Source: CAYJAD01 sp964369995 | Lineage (GTDB): Bacteria; Desulfobacterota; Desulfovibrionia; Desulfovibrionales; Desulfovibrionaceae | Assembly (NCBI GenBank): GCA_964369995.1 | Contig: CAYJHH010000003.1 | Location: forward strand, 6,739-70,738 | Reading direction: 5' to 3' | DNA length: 64,000 nt | In this document: in pieces, positions 45,167 through 54,684 of the stretch | How the letters are laid out: every line of letters starts with the position of its first letter | Position numbering within the stretch: the stretch's first letter is position 1 | Made by a program: the position numbers and the translations under genes | The notes under the pieces: model-generated | Seen by the model: the letters and a program-made list of their open reading frames with translations, nothing else | What the model was told of the DNA's origin: nothing | Databases searched by the model: none

Positions 45167-46903
45167 GTGGCAAATGGCGCTAACAAACAGGCGCAAAAAA
45201 CTGCCCCGCACCTCGCACTCTCTTCTGTTGCGTCTTGTGCCTCTTTTTCTGTAGCACCTCCCTTGGCATTACACACAAAACAGCAATATGCCGTAGGAGC
45301 TTTAGGTGCCTTGGGACTTTGGCTTGGCTTCCCCAATGCTCTTGTGCACTTGCCCTTTTTGGCTTTGCTGTATCCTTGGGCTTTAGCTGTATTGGGTACA
45401 CATGCCCCTTCTGCTCCTGAGGCTTTACGCCGCGGTTGGATTACAGGTTTAGGCGGTTCTTTCGCCGCCCTGTACTGGCTAGCCATACCCATTCAAAACG
45501 TGGGTGGTTTGCCATGGGCTTTGGCCATTCCTTGCGCCATGGCCATGGGGGCTTATGTGGGCTTGTATGGTGGACTTTTCTCACTTGCGGCTCATAAACT
45601 TACAGGCAGTATGCCCATATCACCTTTGCGGCGTATGGTGGCATTGGCTTGCCTATGGTACGGCTTTGAGATGCTGCGTAATGTGGCCTTTACAGGCTTC
45701 CCCTGGCTTACTTTATCCGCAGCCTTTGCCCCGTATCCACTCTTAATACAAGGGGCTTCCGTGCTGGGGGCATATGCTTTGTCAGCAGTGTATGTGGCCT
45801 TAACCTTATTTTTAACCCAAGGCCTGTGGCAGCACTTTGCTCGCACCTCTCTTAGGGCGCGGGGACAGGCTTTGGGGGCAGCTTTTCTTCTCTTGCTTTG
45901 CGTGTTAGGCTATGGCTTCTATGCACTGTACTTTTCTGCAAACGCTACCCAAGCACATGCCGAAAAAACACGCTTCCCCGTCATCATGGTGGAAGGTAAC
46001 ATTGATCAAAATATAAAATGGGAACCCAGAATACAGCAAGCCACATTGGGAACCTATGCCTCATTGAGTTTAAACGCTGTGCAAGCCTTTCGCCAAGAAT
46101 ATTCGCAAGGCAAACCGCTGATAATTTGGCCGGAAACTGCCATGCCTTTTTTCATTGAGCATCACCCCCTGTTGGGACGACAGCTCTTACAATTGGTACG
46201 CGCCTCCAAGGCGTCCTTTCTTCTGGGCGCTCCTGCGGCGCACATGGATGAAACAGGACAAAACAGACCTTTTAACAGAGCGTATTCCCTCAATGAAAAC
46301 GCTGAATTACTAGGTTATTACGACAAAGTACACTTGGTGCCTTTTGGGGAATATGTGCCTTCATGGTTACAATGGAATGTTTTAGAAGGGCTTTTGCAAA
46401 GCATAGGCGCTTTTAGTGTGGGAGTGCAAGAAACCCCTTTAAAAAATACGGCTTTTAACATTCATGGCCAGGAAGTAGCCCTTGCTTTAGGCGTCCTCAT
46501 CTGTTATGAGGGCATATTCCCTGAGCTTACACAAAAGCGTGTGGCTCATGGCGCCAACGTCCTTGTTATTTTAAGCAACGATGGTTGGTTTGGAGACTCA
46601 CCTGCTCCTTTACAGCATTTGCAGCTCTCCCTTTTACGTGCTGTAGAGCAAGGGCGCTGGCTCATACGCACCACCAATACAGGGATTTCTGCCATTGTAG
46701 ACGCTCAAGGGAGAATACATTTACAAGGTGCTCAATTTAAAGCTCAAAGTCTTACGGGCTTTGCGGCCACAAGTGTAACAACCACACTTTTCCACAAGCT
46801 TTACCCCTATATTCCTTGGGTAATGCTAGCCTTATTTGCTTATTGTCTTGGTTCATCATACTTTTTGCATAAGCGCACACATACGCGCACGCATAAACCT
46901 TAA
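45167..46903 (+). CDS. lnt: Apolipoprotein N-acyltransferase
   Basis: 578 residues from the GTG at 45167, preceded by GGAG at 7 bases; an upstream TTG at 45146 is less likely. About eight membrane helices hold a nitrilase-like domain. The Glu-Lys-Cys triad is readable: Glu in WPETAMPFF (about 323), Lys in YDKVHLVPFGEYVP (about 386) and Cys in LICYEGIFPEL (about 446). It adds the third acyl chain to lipoproteins at the periplasmic face. It sits between corC and prfB. Confidence 0.95.
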   Translation: MANGANKQAQKTAPHLALSSVASCASFSVAPPLALHTKQQYAVGALGALGLWLGFPNALVHLPFLALLYPWALAVLGTHAPSAPEALRRGWITGLGGSFAALYWLAIPIQNVGGLPWALAIPCAMAMGAYVGLYGGLFSLAAHKLTGSMPISPLRRMVALACLWYGFEMLRNVAFTGFPWLTLSAAFAPYPLLIQGASVLGAYALSAVYVALTLFLTQGLWQHFARTSLRARGQALGAAFLLLLCVLGYGFYALYFSANATQAHAEKTRFPVIMVEGNIDQNIKWEPRIQQATLGTYASLSLNAVQAFRQEYSQGKPLIIWPETAMPFFIEHHPLLGRQLLQLVRASKASFLLGAPAAHMDETGQNRPFNRAYSLNENAELLGYYDKVHLVPFGEYVPSWLQWNVLEGLLQSIGAFSVGVQETPLKNTAFNIHGQEVALALGVLICYEGIFPELTQKRVAHGANVLVILSNDGWFGDSPAPLQHLQLSLLRAVEQGRWLIRTTNTGISAIVDAQGRIHLQGAQFKAQSLTGFAATSVTTTLFHKLYPYIPWVMLALFAYCLGSSYFLHKRTHTRTHKP

Positions 46904-46915
46904 CCACTAAAATTT

Positions 46916-48059
46916 ATGTTACAAATTGCCGAATTACGTACTCAATGCCTCGCGCTCACCAAGCGCTTTCAAACCCTTTGGGGGCGTCTTTGACCTTGCT
47001 GGTTGTCAAAAGCGCTTATCTGAGGTGGAAGAGCATTTAGCCAAGCCTGATGCTTGGAGTGACCCTGTGGCCTTAACGCCCATGCTTCAAGAAAAACGCC
47101 GTTTGGAAGATGAAGCTGAACGACTTACTTTTTTGGCAAAAAACCATACAGATATGCAAGAATGGCTACAGCTTGCCACAGAAGCGCAAACGCAAGGCGA
47201 GCAAGAAAATATGGATGAGGTTCAAGAGCTTTTGACTTCGCTGCAAGAGCAAGTTGCTGCCCTAGACACCCTCTTGGATGCCACAGAAATGCATATGTTA
47301 CTTTCTGCTGAGGAAGATGGACATAATGCCATTTTAGAAATACATCCCGGTGCCGGCGGTACGGAATCTCAAGACTGGGCCGAAATGCTCTTACGCATGT
47401 ATACAAGATGGGCCAGCACCCAGAAGTATAAAGTGGAAGAAATGGATTATTTAAGCGGTGACGAAGCAGGTATTAAAAGTGTGACCTTACGCATTAGCGG
47501 GCCATCTGCTTTTGGCTTACTGAAAAGCGAGCGCGGCATACACAGGCTCATTCGCATTTCTCCTTTTGATTCCTCAGGGCGTAGACATACTTCTTTTGCA
47601 TCAGTAGACATTATTCCCGATGCAGGGCAAGATATCAATATAGACCTTAAAGAGTCAGATTTGCGTTTTGATACATTTCGCTCCAGTGGCCCAGGGGGGC
47701 AAAGCGTTAATACCACCAGCTCTGCTGTACGGGTAACGCATATTCCCACCGGCGTCACAGCGCAATGCCAAAATGAAAAATCTCAGCATCATAATAAAGA
47801 AACAGCCTTACAAATTTTACGCGCCAGACTGTACGATTTGGAATTGCGCAAAAGAGATGCGGAAAAACAAGCGCAATATGCCGACAAAGAAGCCATAGCT
47901 TTTGGTAGTCAAATTCGCACCTATACTTTGCATCCGTACAGGCTTGTAAAAGATCACAGAAGTAATACAGAAGTGGGCGATGTGGACGCTGTTCTCAACG
48001 GACGCATTGATATTTTTCAACACGATTACCTTTTGTACCAACATGACAAAAAACAATAA
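46916..48059 (+). CDS. prfB: Peptide chain release factor 2 with programmed +1 frameshift
   Basis: About 380 residues. The ATG at 46916 opens 25 codons (MLQIAELRTQCLALTK...) ending CTT TGA at 46988-46993; ribosomes then slip +1 to read GAC and continue as DLAGCQKRLSEVEEHL to 48059. The stretch GGGGGCGTCTTTGAC has the internal Shine-Dalgarno-like G-run, the CTT slip codon and the TGA stop with a following C, as in E. coli prfB. The release-factor motifs SPFDSSGRRHTSF and SSGPGGQSVNTTSSAV (GGQ) are intact. RF2 ends translation at TGA and TAA and so regulates its own frameshift. Confidence 0.96.
46979..46994 (+). promoter_or_regulatory. prfB frameshift signal
   Basis: Internal G-run, CTT slip codon, in-frame TGA and C. 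The G-run is three bases before CTT as in the known site. When RF2 is scarce TGA is read slowly and ribosomes shift +1. Confidence 0.93.
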
Positions 48060-48840
48060 GCTATCTGCTCCACATGTGACAGCTGAAGATCTTGTGCAAG
48101 AGCTTTTGCAGGCACATCGAGAACTTGTACCACAGCAAAAGGGAGAGAATATTCCCCCTTCGTACTTTGTGGTGGCTAAACTTGTGTCTAATCTTGACAC
48201 AAGAGCTTGGGAAAAGATTTGCGCAGAATGTCTGCCTGAAGGATGGTACACTTTAGAACTTAGCGAAATGAGCGCTTTTGTTCATATGGCTAATTTAGCT
48301 GCAGATAAAAAATTACAATCCTCTGAGCTTATGGGGCAAATGCTTTTGGCTTCCCCCTTTTTGCTTCAAGCAGAAAAAGAAATCATTCGTGCAAAAAGAG
48401 GTACAGCGCCCCTTTCCATGGCGCGTTTTGCCTTTGAAACCACCCATACCATAGACCACCACACAGCTAAGCAAATATTACGTGAAGCTGTTCAAGAACA
48501 TGCAGAAATTTGCGACACCCTTGGCATGCTTGATGCCACAAGTTTTGCTCTCATTTTGCCAGGAGCTAAGCCTTTTAAAGCGCAAAGCCTTGTGGAAAAC
48601 ATCATAGATGAATGCTATGGGCAAAAGCTCCCCATTTATGCCGGTATTGCCAATATCTCTCCTGATGCCTGCAATGTACAAAATCTGTTAGAAAATGCTG
48701 CCGATGCCTTGCAACAAGCTGTGCAAGACCATGTCCCCTTACGCATGTATAAAAAACCAGCTAAAAGCCTTGATGAGACGCGAACGCTTGTGCTATCCCA
48801 TGAGAAACGCTTCCTTTTTGGCGGAGGCGATGAGGTATAA
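48043..48840 (+). CDS. Degenerate GGDEF-domain protein
   Basis: 265 residues. The C-terminal half (about 110-250) has the secondary-structure and sequence layout of a GGDEF domain, but at the active site LGMLDATSFALIL replaces G-R-x-GGDEF-x, so it should not make cyclic di-GMP. It starts within prfB, overlapping it by 17 bases, and ends just before the MinD-like gene. A role as a receptor or scaffold, possibly for polar or flagellar placement with the neighbour ATPase, is inference. The N-terminal half is unassigned. Confidence 0.72.
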   Translation: MTKNNKLSAPHVTAEDLVQELLQAHRELVPQQKGENIPPSYFVVAKLVSNLDTRAWEKICAECLPEGWYTLELSEMSAFVHMANLAADKKLQSSELMGQMLLASPFLLQAEKEIIRAKRGTAPLSMARFAFETTHTIDHHTAKQILREAVQEHAEICDTLGMLDATSFALILPGAKPFKAQSLVENIIDECYGQKLPIYAGIANISPDACNVQNLLENAADALQQAVQDHVPLRMYKKPAKSLDETRTLVLSHEKRFLFGGGDEV

Positions 48841-48841
48841 T

Positions 48842-49639
48842 ATGTCCAATACAACTATGAGTGTTTGCATCATGAGCGGCAAGGGCGGTGTTGGCAAAAC
48901 CAATATCACGCTTAACCTTGCCTACGCTCTTCAGCATATGGGGCTACCATCTATTTTAATGGACTGTGACATGGGTTTGGCGAACCTTGATGTGCTACTG
49001 GGCATTACCCCTGAAAAAACCATGCAAGATGCCTTGCTTGGGCATTGCGATATGAAAGACGTGGTGCATAAAGTTGATACAGGATTAGATATTTTACCTG
49101 CGGCTTCCGGCATGCCTGAATTGGTAGAACTAGACGAAGATCAGCGTGAAATTTTACTTAAGCGTATTAACCCTTTATTGTCTGAATATCACTATGTCTT
49201 CATGGATCTTGGCGCCGGAATTACCGACATGGTACAAGCCTTTGCTGCCATGGCCGCCGTGCGTATTGTTGTTATTACGCCAGAGCCCACATCTCTCACA
49301 GACAGTTATGCTCTTATGAAAATTTTGCATACCAATCACGGCGTGCGAGATTTTATGATCATTGTGAATCAGGTGGAAAATGCCAAAGAAGAAAAGAAAG
49401 CATTTGCCACCTTACATATGGCCTGTCAAAGATTTTTGGGCATTGAACCCACGCTGCTTGGATCTGTGCGTTTTGATCCAAAACTCATGGAAGCAGTGCG
49501 CCAACAAAAGGCCTTTTTAACCAATGCCAACGGCTCACCTGCTGGGGTAGATATTCAAGCTATAGCACAAAAAATTCAAAGAATACGCTTAAGTACATTG
49601 GATGAGCTTGAAAATAGAAATGTTTTACACATAAGCTAA
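48842..49639 (+). CDS. MinD/ParA-family ATPase, FlhG-like
   Basis: 265 residues. The deviant Walker A SGKGGVGKTNITLNLAYAL (about 11-29), switch I LMDCDMGLANLDVLLG and Walker B YVFMDLGAGI show a MinD/FlhG-type ATPase. The ANLDVLLGI segment is the one seen in FlhG/YlxH, which count and place flagella; the C-terminal amphipathic tail is short. There is no flhF or minE next to it. It starts one base after the degenerate GGDEF gene, so the two are cotranslated. Assignment between FlhG, MinD and other ParA proteins is not certain. Confidence 0.85.
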   Translation: MSNTTMSVCIMSGKGGVGKTNITLNLAYALQHMGLPSILMDCDMGLANLDVLLGITPEKTMQDALLGHCDMKDVVHKVDTGLDILPAASGMPELVELDEDQREILLKRINPLLSEYHYVFMDLGAGITDMVQAFAAMAAVRIVVITPEPTSLTDSYALMKILHTNHGVRDFMIIVNQVENAKEEKKAFATLHMACQRFLGIEPTLLGSVRFDPKLMEAVRQQKAFLTNANGSPAGVDIQAIAQKIQRIRLSTLDELENRNVLHIS

Positions 49640-49722
49640 GAATAAATATTTACTTTTATATGAAAATTCTGTAGCTTACGATATGTAGCTCACACTACTA
49701 GTTTATTTTTTTTGGAGAAATT

Positions 49723-49998
49723 ATGAATAAAAGCGAACTTATTAAGGCACTTGCAGAAGAAGCCAACCTGCCTATGGAAGACGCCTCCCTTGTGGTGACA
49801 ACTTTTGTAGACTGCATGAAAGATTCCTTACTCGCCGGCGAAAGAGTAGAAATTCGCGGCTTTGGTTCCTTTAAAGTTAAAGAGTATGAAGGCTATACAG
49901 GACGCAACCCCAAAACAGGCGATTCTGTTACCGTTGAGCCTAAACGCCTTCCCTTTTTCCGTGCAGGCAAGGAACTAAAAGAATACTTAAACCAATAG
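49723..49998 (+). CDS. HU/IHF-family DNA-binding protein
   Basis: 91 residues. The order NKSELIKALAEEANLPMEDASLVV and EIRGFGSFKVKEYEGYTGRNPKTGD is that of HU/IHF; the GRNPKTG arm inserts into the minor groove. GGAG precedes the ATG. The sequence does not decide between HU and one IHF subunit. It stands alone before dapA. Confidence 0.93.
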   Translation: MNKSELIKALAEEANLPMEDASLVVTTFVDCMKDSLLAGERVEIRGFGSFKVKEYEGYTGRNPKTGDSVTVEPKRLPFFRAGKELKEYLNQ

Positions 49999-50052
49999 TA
50001 GCCTTAGTTTTATAAAATTTTTTTATTTTTGTTGCTAGTACGAGGGAATTTT

Positions 50053-50934
50053 ATGGTATTTGCTGGCGCATTTACAGCTTTGGTGACGCCATTTACTGCT
50101 GGCGCGGTGGACGAAAAGGCCTATCGCGCCTTTATTGAATGGCAAATCGAGCAAGGTATTGACGGTCTTGTCCCCTGTGGAACTACAGGTGAATCTGCTA
50201 CTTTAACTCATGAAGAACATGAAAAAGTTATTGAAATCTGTATAGACCAAGCAAAAGGACGCGTTCCTGTGCTTGCTGGAGCAGGCTCCAATAATACTGA
50301 TGAAGCCATTAGGCTTACTAAATTTGCCAAAGCAGCAGGCGCAGACGGCGCTTTGCTCATTACCCCCTATTACAATAAACCCACTCAAGAAGGCTTGTAC
50401 CAACACTACAAAGCCATCATGGATGCTGTGGATTTTCCTGCTGTGCTCTACAATGTACCAGGACGTACAGGCTGTAATCTTTTGCCTGCCACAGTGGGAC
50501 GTCTTGCCAAAGACTTCAAAAACATTGTGGGTATTAAAGAGGCCACTGGCAACATTACACAAGTTTCTGACGTTATTGAAGCATGCCCAGAAAACTTCAG
50601 TGTACTGTCCGGCGATGACTTTACCGTACTCCCCTTGCTGAGTCTTGGCGGTAGAGGCGTAATTTCAGTCGCCTCCAATGTAGCTCCTGCACTTATGGCA
50701 CAGCTTTGTAAAGCTTTTGCTTCTGGTGATTTGGCTACAGCACGTAAAATCCATTATGACCTCATGCCGCTTAATCGCTCCATGTTTGTGGAAACCAACC
50801 CCACTCCCGTGAAAACAGCTTTGGCCATGATGGGTAAAATGGAAGATACCTTGCGCTTACCCATGGTACCTCTTTCTGAAGGCAACAAAGAATACTTACG
50901 AGCAACATTGCAAGAGTGTAAGCTGTTAGCTTAA
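50053..50934 (+). CDS. dapA: 4-hydroxy-tetrahydrodipicolinate synthase
   Basis: 293 residues from the ATG at 50053, with GAGGGA upstream. It makes the first committed lysine/diaminopimelate precursor from pyruvate and aspartate semialdehyde. Present are GAFTALVTPF, PCGTTGESATL (Thr pair), YNVPGRTG (Tyr) and GIKEATGN with the Schiff-base Lys at about 162. A strong terminator follows. Confidence 0.96.
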   Translation: MVFAGAFTALVTPFTAGAVDEKAYRAFIEWQIEQGIDGLVPCGTTGESATLTHEEHEKVIEICIDQAKGRVPVLAGAGSNNTDEAIRLTKFAKAAGADGALLITPYYNKPTQEGLYQHYKAIMDAVDFPAVLYNVPGRTGCNLLPATVGRLAKDFKNIVGIKEATGNITQVSDVIEACPENFSVLSGDDFTVLPLLSLGGRGVISVASNVAPALMAQLCKAFASGDLATARKIHYDLMPLNRSMFVETNPTPVKTALAMMGKMEDTLRLPMVPLSEGNKEYLRATLQECKLLA

Positions 50935-50960
50935 ATTTTGCTTTGCTTTATCAGCTAAAA

Positions 50961-50993
50961 AAGCCCTCAGACTTTGTCTGAGGGCTTTTTTTA
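50961..50993 (+). terminator. Intrinsic terminator after dapA
   Basis: AAGCCCTCAGAC, a short loop, GTCTGAGGGCTT and a T-run. Confidence 0.92.
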
Positions 50994-51073
50994 TGAACAA
51001 ATAACGCTCACACATCGACGTGCTCAGGAATGCACAAGTAATGCTCTCATGTCCATAAATACAATCTTTACGC

Positions 51074-51109
51074 AACAAAAAAAAGGGGTCTTCACTGCGA
51101 AGACCCCTT
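51074..51109 (-). terminator. Intrinsic terminator of the porin gene
   Basis: AAGGGGTCTTC and GAAGACCCCTT pair around a five-base loop, and the minus strand continues into a long T-run (51074-51084 are mostly A on the plus strand). Confidence 0.9.
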
Positions 51110-51132
51110 AGATGCACCACTATAACAAGTGA

Positions 51133-52611
51133 TTAGAAGCTGTATACGAAGCTTGTGTTGAGGTTCCAAGCATCATGTGCGTCATGGTTACCCCAGATAT
51201 CGTCATCCATATCAAGAATGAGATAAGCAGCTTCGAAAGCTAAAGTAAGGTTTTCGTAGATTTTGTACTTGCTGCGGAGGCTGAACTCAAGAGCCCAGTC
51301 TTCGGTGGTGAGGTACATGCCGCTTTCAGCATTTCTTGCCCAAGCTTGAGAATTAGCACCACGGTTGGAAAGAACACGACCGTTTTCGCCATGGTTGGTA
51401 CCATTGAAGTAGTTCACAGCAAAAGTGTGGGAAAGATCTTCCATGAAGGAGAAGTTAGATACACGTGCACCGATACCCCAAGTACCGATAAGAGTGTTAC
51501 CGATTACACCTTCACGACCGATGTAGGTGTGACCATTAAGAGCGAAAGGAGAGAAACCATTGGTGCCGCCGGTGGTGTTGATGGTAGGCATACGCTCAGA
51601 ACCATCGCTAATATCGCCGTCATCACCGGTGCTATACCAGAAGTACAAACCAGGAGTACCCCAATCCATTTTGTATTCAGCCAAGAGGCTACCGTAGAAA
51701 CCATGACGGCTGAAAGCTTCTTCACCGAACTCAGCGGAACCGTAGTTCAAATCCCAAGCAAGGGTGAAGGGATTGTTGAAGCTTACTTTACCAGTTAAGC
51801 CTACATGCCATACGCTACCGTAAGCATTTAAGTCTTCTACTACGGAGCTATTCATCATACCAGCATTTTGAAGAGCAGCAACGCCTACAGAGTTGCTTAC
51901 ACCCATAACTACGTTATCAGCAAGGGCAACAGAGCTACCAGAAACGGTGGCGTAATCAATGAAGTTTCTGCCAACAGCTGCATAGGTAACCCAAGGGGTT
52001 ATATTAAAATTATTGAAGGTCATGGGTAAAACAAGACCAAAGTAGTCTACGTTATCAAGGAAGTTTGTGCTGTCACTTTGGCTTTGACCATTATCAACAT
52101 AGTTATCATTGAAAGGACGTGCCCAGAAAGCGGTAAGGCTAACGTTATCGTTGAACTTATTGTTCAATACGATGGCAGCTACGTCATGTACGAATACTTG
52201 AGAAGTACCGGTGGTGTAGGAAGGTAAGCCCAAAGCTTGAAGACCCATACGAATTTTCAATTCGGTGTTAGGTACAATCCAGTCAATATAAGCATGCTTT
52301 ACTTCTACGGAAATGCCGTCAGTACCTAAAGCGCCGCCAATGGAAGAATCACGGTTTTTACCCCAAGTGGTTTCGCCGATTTCGAAGTACACAGTACCGG
52401 AAAGGGACTCAGAAGCAATGGCGTCGATTTGTAAACGCACACGTTGCTCAGCTTCAAAGCTGTCATCGCCCTTAAAACCATAACCTGCTGTTTCGCCCAA
52501 TTCAAAGCCCATGATGAATTGACCTTTAGCCTTGAAGTCAATGGCAGAAGCGCCGGTAACACCAGCAAATACCAAGCCTGCAGTCAACAAGAGAGTTGCT
52601 ATTTTTTTCAT
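51133..52611 (-). CDS. Outer-membrane porin
   Basis: 492 residues. A signal peptide (KKIATLLLTAGLVFAGVTGASA) is followed by a beta-rich mature protein with alternating hydrophobic residues and a terminal Phe (NTSFVYSF), the C-terminal signature for outer-membrane assembly. It resembles the abundant trimeric porins of Desulfovibrio. The ribosome site AAGGAAGG is strong, a promoter and a palindrome are visible upstream and a strong terminator follows, fitting a highly expressed monocistronic gene. Confidence 0.9.
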   Translation of the reverse strand: MKKIATLLLTAGLVFAGVTGASAIDFKAKGQFIMGFELGETAGYGFKGDDSFEAEQRVRLQIDAIASESLSGTVYFEIGETTWGKNRDSSIGGALGTDGISVEVKHAYIDWIVPNTELKIRMGLQALGLPSYTTGTSQVFVHDVAAIVLNNKFNDNVSLTAFWARPFNDNYVDNGQSQSDSTNFLDNVDYFGLVLPMTFNNFNITPWVTYAAVGRNFIDYATVSGSSVALADNVVMGVSNSVGVAALQNAGMMNSSVVEDLNAYGSVWHVGLTGKVSFNNPFTLAWDLNYGSAEFGEEAFSRHGFYGSLLAEYKMDWGTPGLYFWYSTGDDGDISDGSERMPTINTTGGTNGFSPFALNGHTYIGREGVIGNTLIGTWGIGARVSNFSFMEDLSHTFAVNYFNGTNHGENGRVLSNRGANSQAWARNAESGMYLTTEDWALEFSLRSKYKIYENLTLAFEAAYLILDMDDDIWGNHDAHDAWNLNTSFVYSF

Positions 52612-52630
52612 ATTAACCTTCCTTCCTTAT

Positions 52631-52642
52631 GCACTTAAGTGC
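52631..52642. promoter_or_regulatory. 12-bp palindrome in the porin leader
   Basis: GCACTTAAGTGC, a perfect palindrome just upstream of the porin ribosome site; possible operator or small RNA-structure element. Confidence 0.4.
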
Positions 52643-52676
52643 GAAATTGATTGAGTTAGATGTATCCTCTAATTTT

Positions 52677-52705
52677 TTTTTACTCCATGAGACATTTTTT
52701 GGCAA
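52677..52705 (-). promoter_or_regulatory. Candidate porin promoter
   Basis: On the minus strand, TTGCCA (52705-52700), a 17-bp spacer and TAAAAA (52682-52677). The leader would be about 60 bases and include the 12-bp palindrome. Confidence 0.5.
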
Positions 52706-53321
52706 GGGAAAAGTGCAAATTTTTTTACTTTTCTAGCCATTATGGGAGAACAAAATAATTTACCTATATTTTTAATGTGTTATAAAAAACACTTCATACC
52801 AGTTTGCGGATAAAAAATGCTTGGTGCGTATTTTAGACCTTAAATTCAGTAAAAAAAAAACATTTTAAGCTTGGTATGTAAAAAATTTTATACTTACTTT
52901 CGCCATGGTCTCTGCACACTCTGTTTCCTCTTTACACATACAGTCAAACCTCATAATTCCCCAACGCAAATCATGGTTATTCCGTGTACATCAAGGCGCA
53001 CTTGTTATTTTCTTCATGTGCCTATCTATGGCGCTGCACTCTTTGTGACACAAGCTCCATAAACTTTTGTACAACCTTCATTGCTAAAATGTCTATCTGT
53101 ATAAAATAACGTGCCAAAGGCCTTGCCTAGCACAAAATTATGACTTATCTTACATAGGGGATTTTTTTATATGTTACCAATTCATAGGATAAGCACACGT
53201 CCGTAGCCCCCTTCTAAGGTATAGAAATTACAGATATAAAAAAAAATCCTTGCATATGTGTTTTTTTTAACGCAAGGTGCTTGTCCATAACAACTCTGTG
53301 AATCTCTTTTGGGAGTGTCAA
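52706..53321. other. Long intergenic region between the porin and paaK
   Basis: About 615 bases without a believable ORF. It is AT-rich at 52706-52900, near-neutral later, and ends with CCTTGC...GCAAGG (53249-53278) next to an A-run; read on the minus strand this looks like a terminator with nine T, but no minus-strand gene precedes it. Nothing else was recognised. Confidence 0.5.
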
Positions 53322-54587
53322 ATGACTCGTAAAGACCGTACCGAAGGTATTTATAATCGTAAGGAAGTGCTTGACGAAAGTGAACGCAAGCAATTTTACC
53401 TTATTCAACTCAAAGATTTGCTTTCCTATGCATACCGCTACTCGGAAGATGTAAAGAAGCGTTTTGATCGTGCGCAATTTAATGTAGACAAGTTCAAAAC
53501 CTTATCTGACATCAAGCATATCCCTATCCTTAAAAAGAAAGAACTTATCTTTTTGCAATCCATGGGGCCGCGCCTTGGTGGATTACTCACAAAGGATATT
53601 GGGGACTTAAAGCGCATCTTCCTTTCACCTGGGCCCATTTTTGACCCCGAGGATAGAGGGGATGACTACTGGGGATATACGGAAGCATTTTACGCCGCAG
53701 GTTATCGTCCTGGCGATGCGGTGCAAGTGACTTTTAACTATCATCTCTCGCCTGCCGGACTTATGTTTGAAGAGCCTTTGCGTAACCTTGGCTGTGCCGT
53801 TATTCCTGCTGGCCCTTCTGAGGCCATTACGCAGCTTGATATCATGCAAAAGCTTCGTGTTTCCGGCTATGTGGGGACGCCAAGCTTTTTGATGCACTTG
53901 GCTCAGCGCGCTGAAGAAAAAGGGCTGAACCTTCGCAAAGACCTTTTCCTAGAAGTGGGCTTTGTCACCGGCGAGCGCCTTTCAGAAAAAATGCGTACGC
54001 AATTAGAGAAAAAATACGATATTTTACTACGCCAAGGCTATGGCACCGCTGATGTGGGCTGTATTGGCTATGAATGTTTCCATAAAACAGGCTTGCATAT
54101 TGCCAACAGATGTTATGTGGAAATTTGCCATCCAGACACCGGCATTCCTTTAAAGGATGGTGAAGTAGGTGAAATCGTTGTAACGACTTTCAATAAGACC
54201 TACCCTCTTATTCGCTTAGCCACGGGTGATTTGTCCTATATTGACCGTTCTCCTTGCGCATGTGGACGCACAAGCCCACGCCTTGGCGCCACAGTGGGTC
54301 GTGTAGACACCACAGCCCGTATTAAGGGCATGTTTGTGTACCCGCATCAGGTAGAGCAAGTCATGAGCAACTTTGAAGAAATCAAACGCTGGCAAATTGA
54401 AGTTACCAATCCTGGCGGCATTGATGAAATGGTGCTCTTTGTGGAAACCAGTGATTTCTCTCGTGAAGAAGAATTATTACACGCTTTCCGTGAGAAAATT
54501 AAATTACGTCCCACCTTGGAAGTGCTTACCCCAGGTAGCCTACCGCCGCAAATTCGTCCCATCGAAGATAAGCGTGAATGGGATTAA
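53322..54587 (+). CDS. Phenylacetate-CoA ligase (PaaK)-type AMP-forming ligase
   Basis: 421 residues from the ATG at 53322, with GGGAG at 6 bases. The AMP-binding features are present: LLRQGYGTADVGCIGYEC, VVTTFNKTYPLIRLATGDLS (motif with the ATP-binding Arg/Asp) and the C-terminal RVDTTARIKGMFVYPHQVEQV. The length and order match PaaK-like ligases common in Desulfovibrionaceae, which activate aryl acids to CoA thioesters. No phenylacetate pathway genes are near, so the substrate is open. It is followed by a hairpin and the CYTH gene. Confidence 0.88.
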   Translation: MTRKDRTEGIYNRKEVLDESERKQFYLIQLKDLLSYAYRYSEDVKKRFDRAQFNVDKFKTLSDIKHIPILKKKELIFLQSMGPRLGGLLTKDIGDLKRIFLSPGPIFDPEDRGDDYWGYTEAFYAAGYRPGDAVQVTFNYHLSPAGLMFEEPLRNLGCAVIPAGPSEAITQLDIMQKLRVSGYVGTPSFLMHLAQRAEEKGLNLRKDLFLEVGFVTGERLSEKMRTQLEKKYDILLRQGYGTADVGCIGYECFHKTGLHIANRCYVEICHPDTGIPLKDGEVGEIVVTTFNKTYPLIRLATGDLSYIDRSPCACGRTSPRLGATVGRVDTTARIKGMFVYPHQVEQVMSNFEEIKRWQIEVTNPGGIDEMVLFVETSDFSREEELLHAFREKIKLRPTLEVLTPGSLPPQIRPIEDKREWD

Positions 54588-54594
54588 AAATATG

Positions 54595-54633
54595 TATGAG
54601 AGATGTGGAAGAAAACCTTTCACATCTCTCATA
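54595..54633. other. 13-bp hairpin between paaK and the CYTH gene
   Basis: TATGAGAGATGTG and CACATCTCTCATA pair perfectly around a 13-base loop. There is no T-run, so it is probably an RNA-stability or processing element rather than a terminator. Confidence 0.6.
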
Positions 54634-54684
54634 GAATGACGATATATAAAACACTTTAGCGCGTAAAGGCATTCTTATTCTGTC

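Noticed and set aside
52871..53062. 63-codon ORF in the porin-paaK gap
   Set aside because: No ribosome site, unusual composition, no recognisable motif; typical of chance ORFs in AT-rich DNA.
53249..53278. CCTTGC...GCAAGG hairpin with a T-run on the minus strand
   Set aside because: It would be a terminator on the minus strand, but the upstream DNA on that strand is antisense to paaK, so no gene needs it. Loop is also 18 bases.
54595..54633. Hairpin after paaK as an intrinsic terminator
   Set aside because: The stem is strong but no T-run follows; it is listed as another structure instead.
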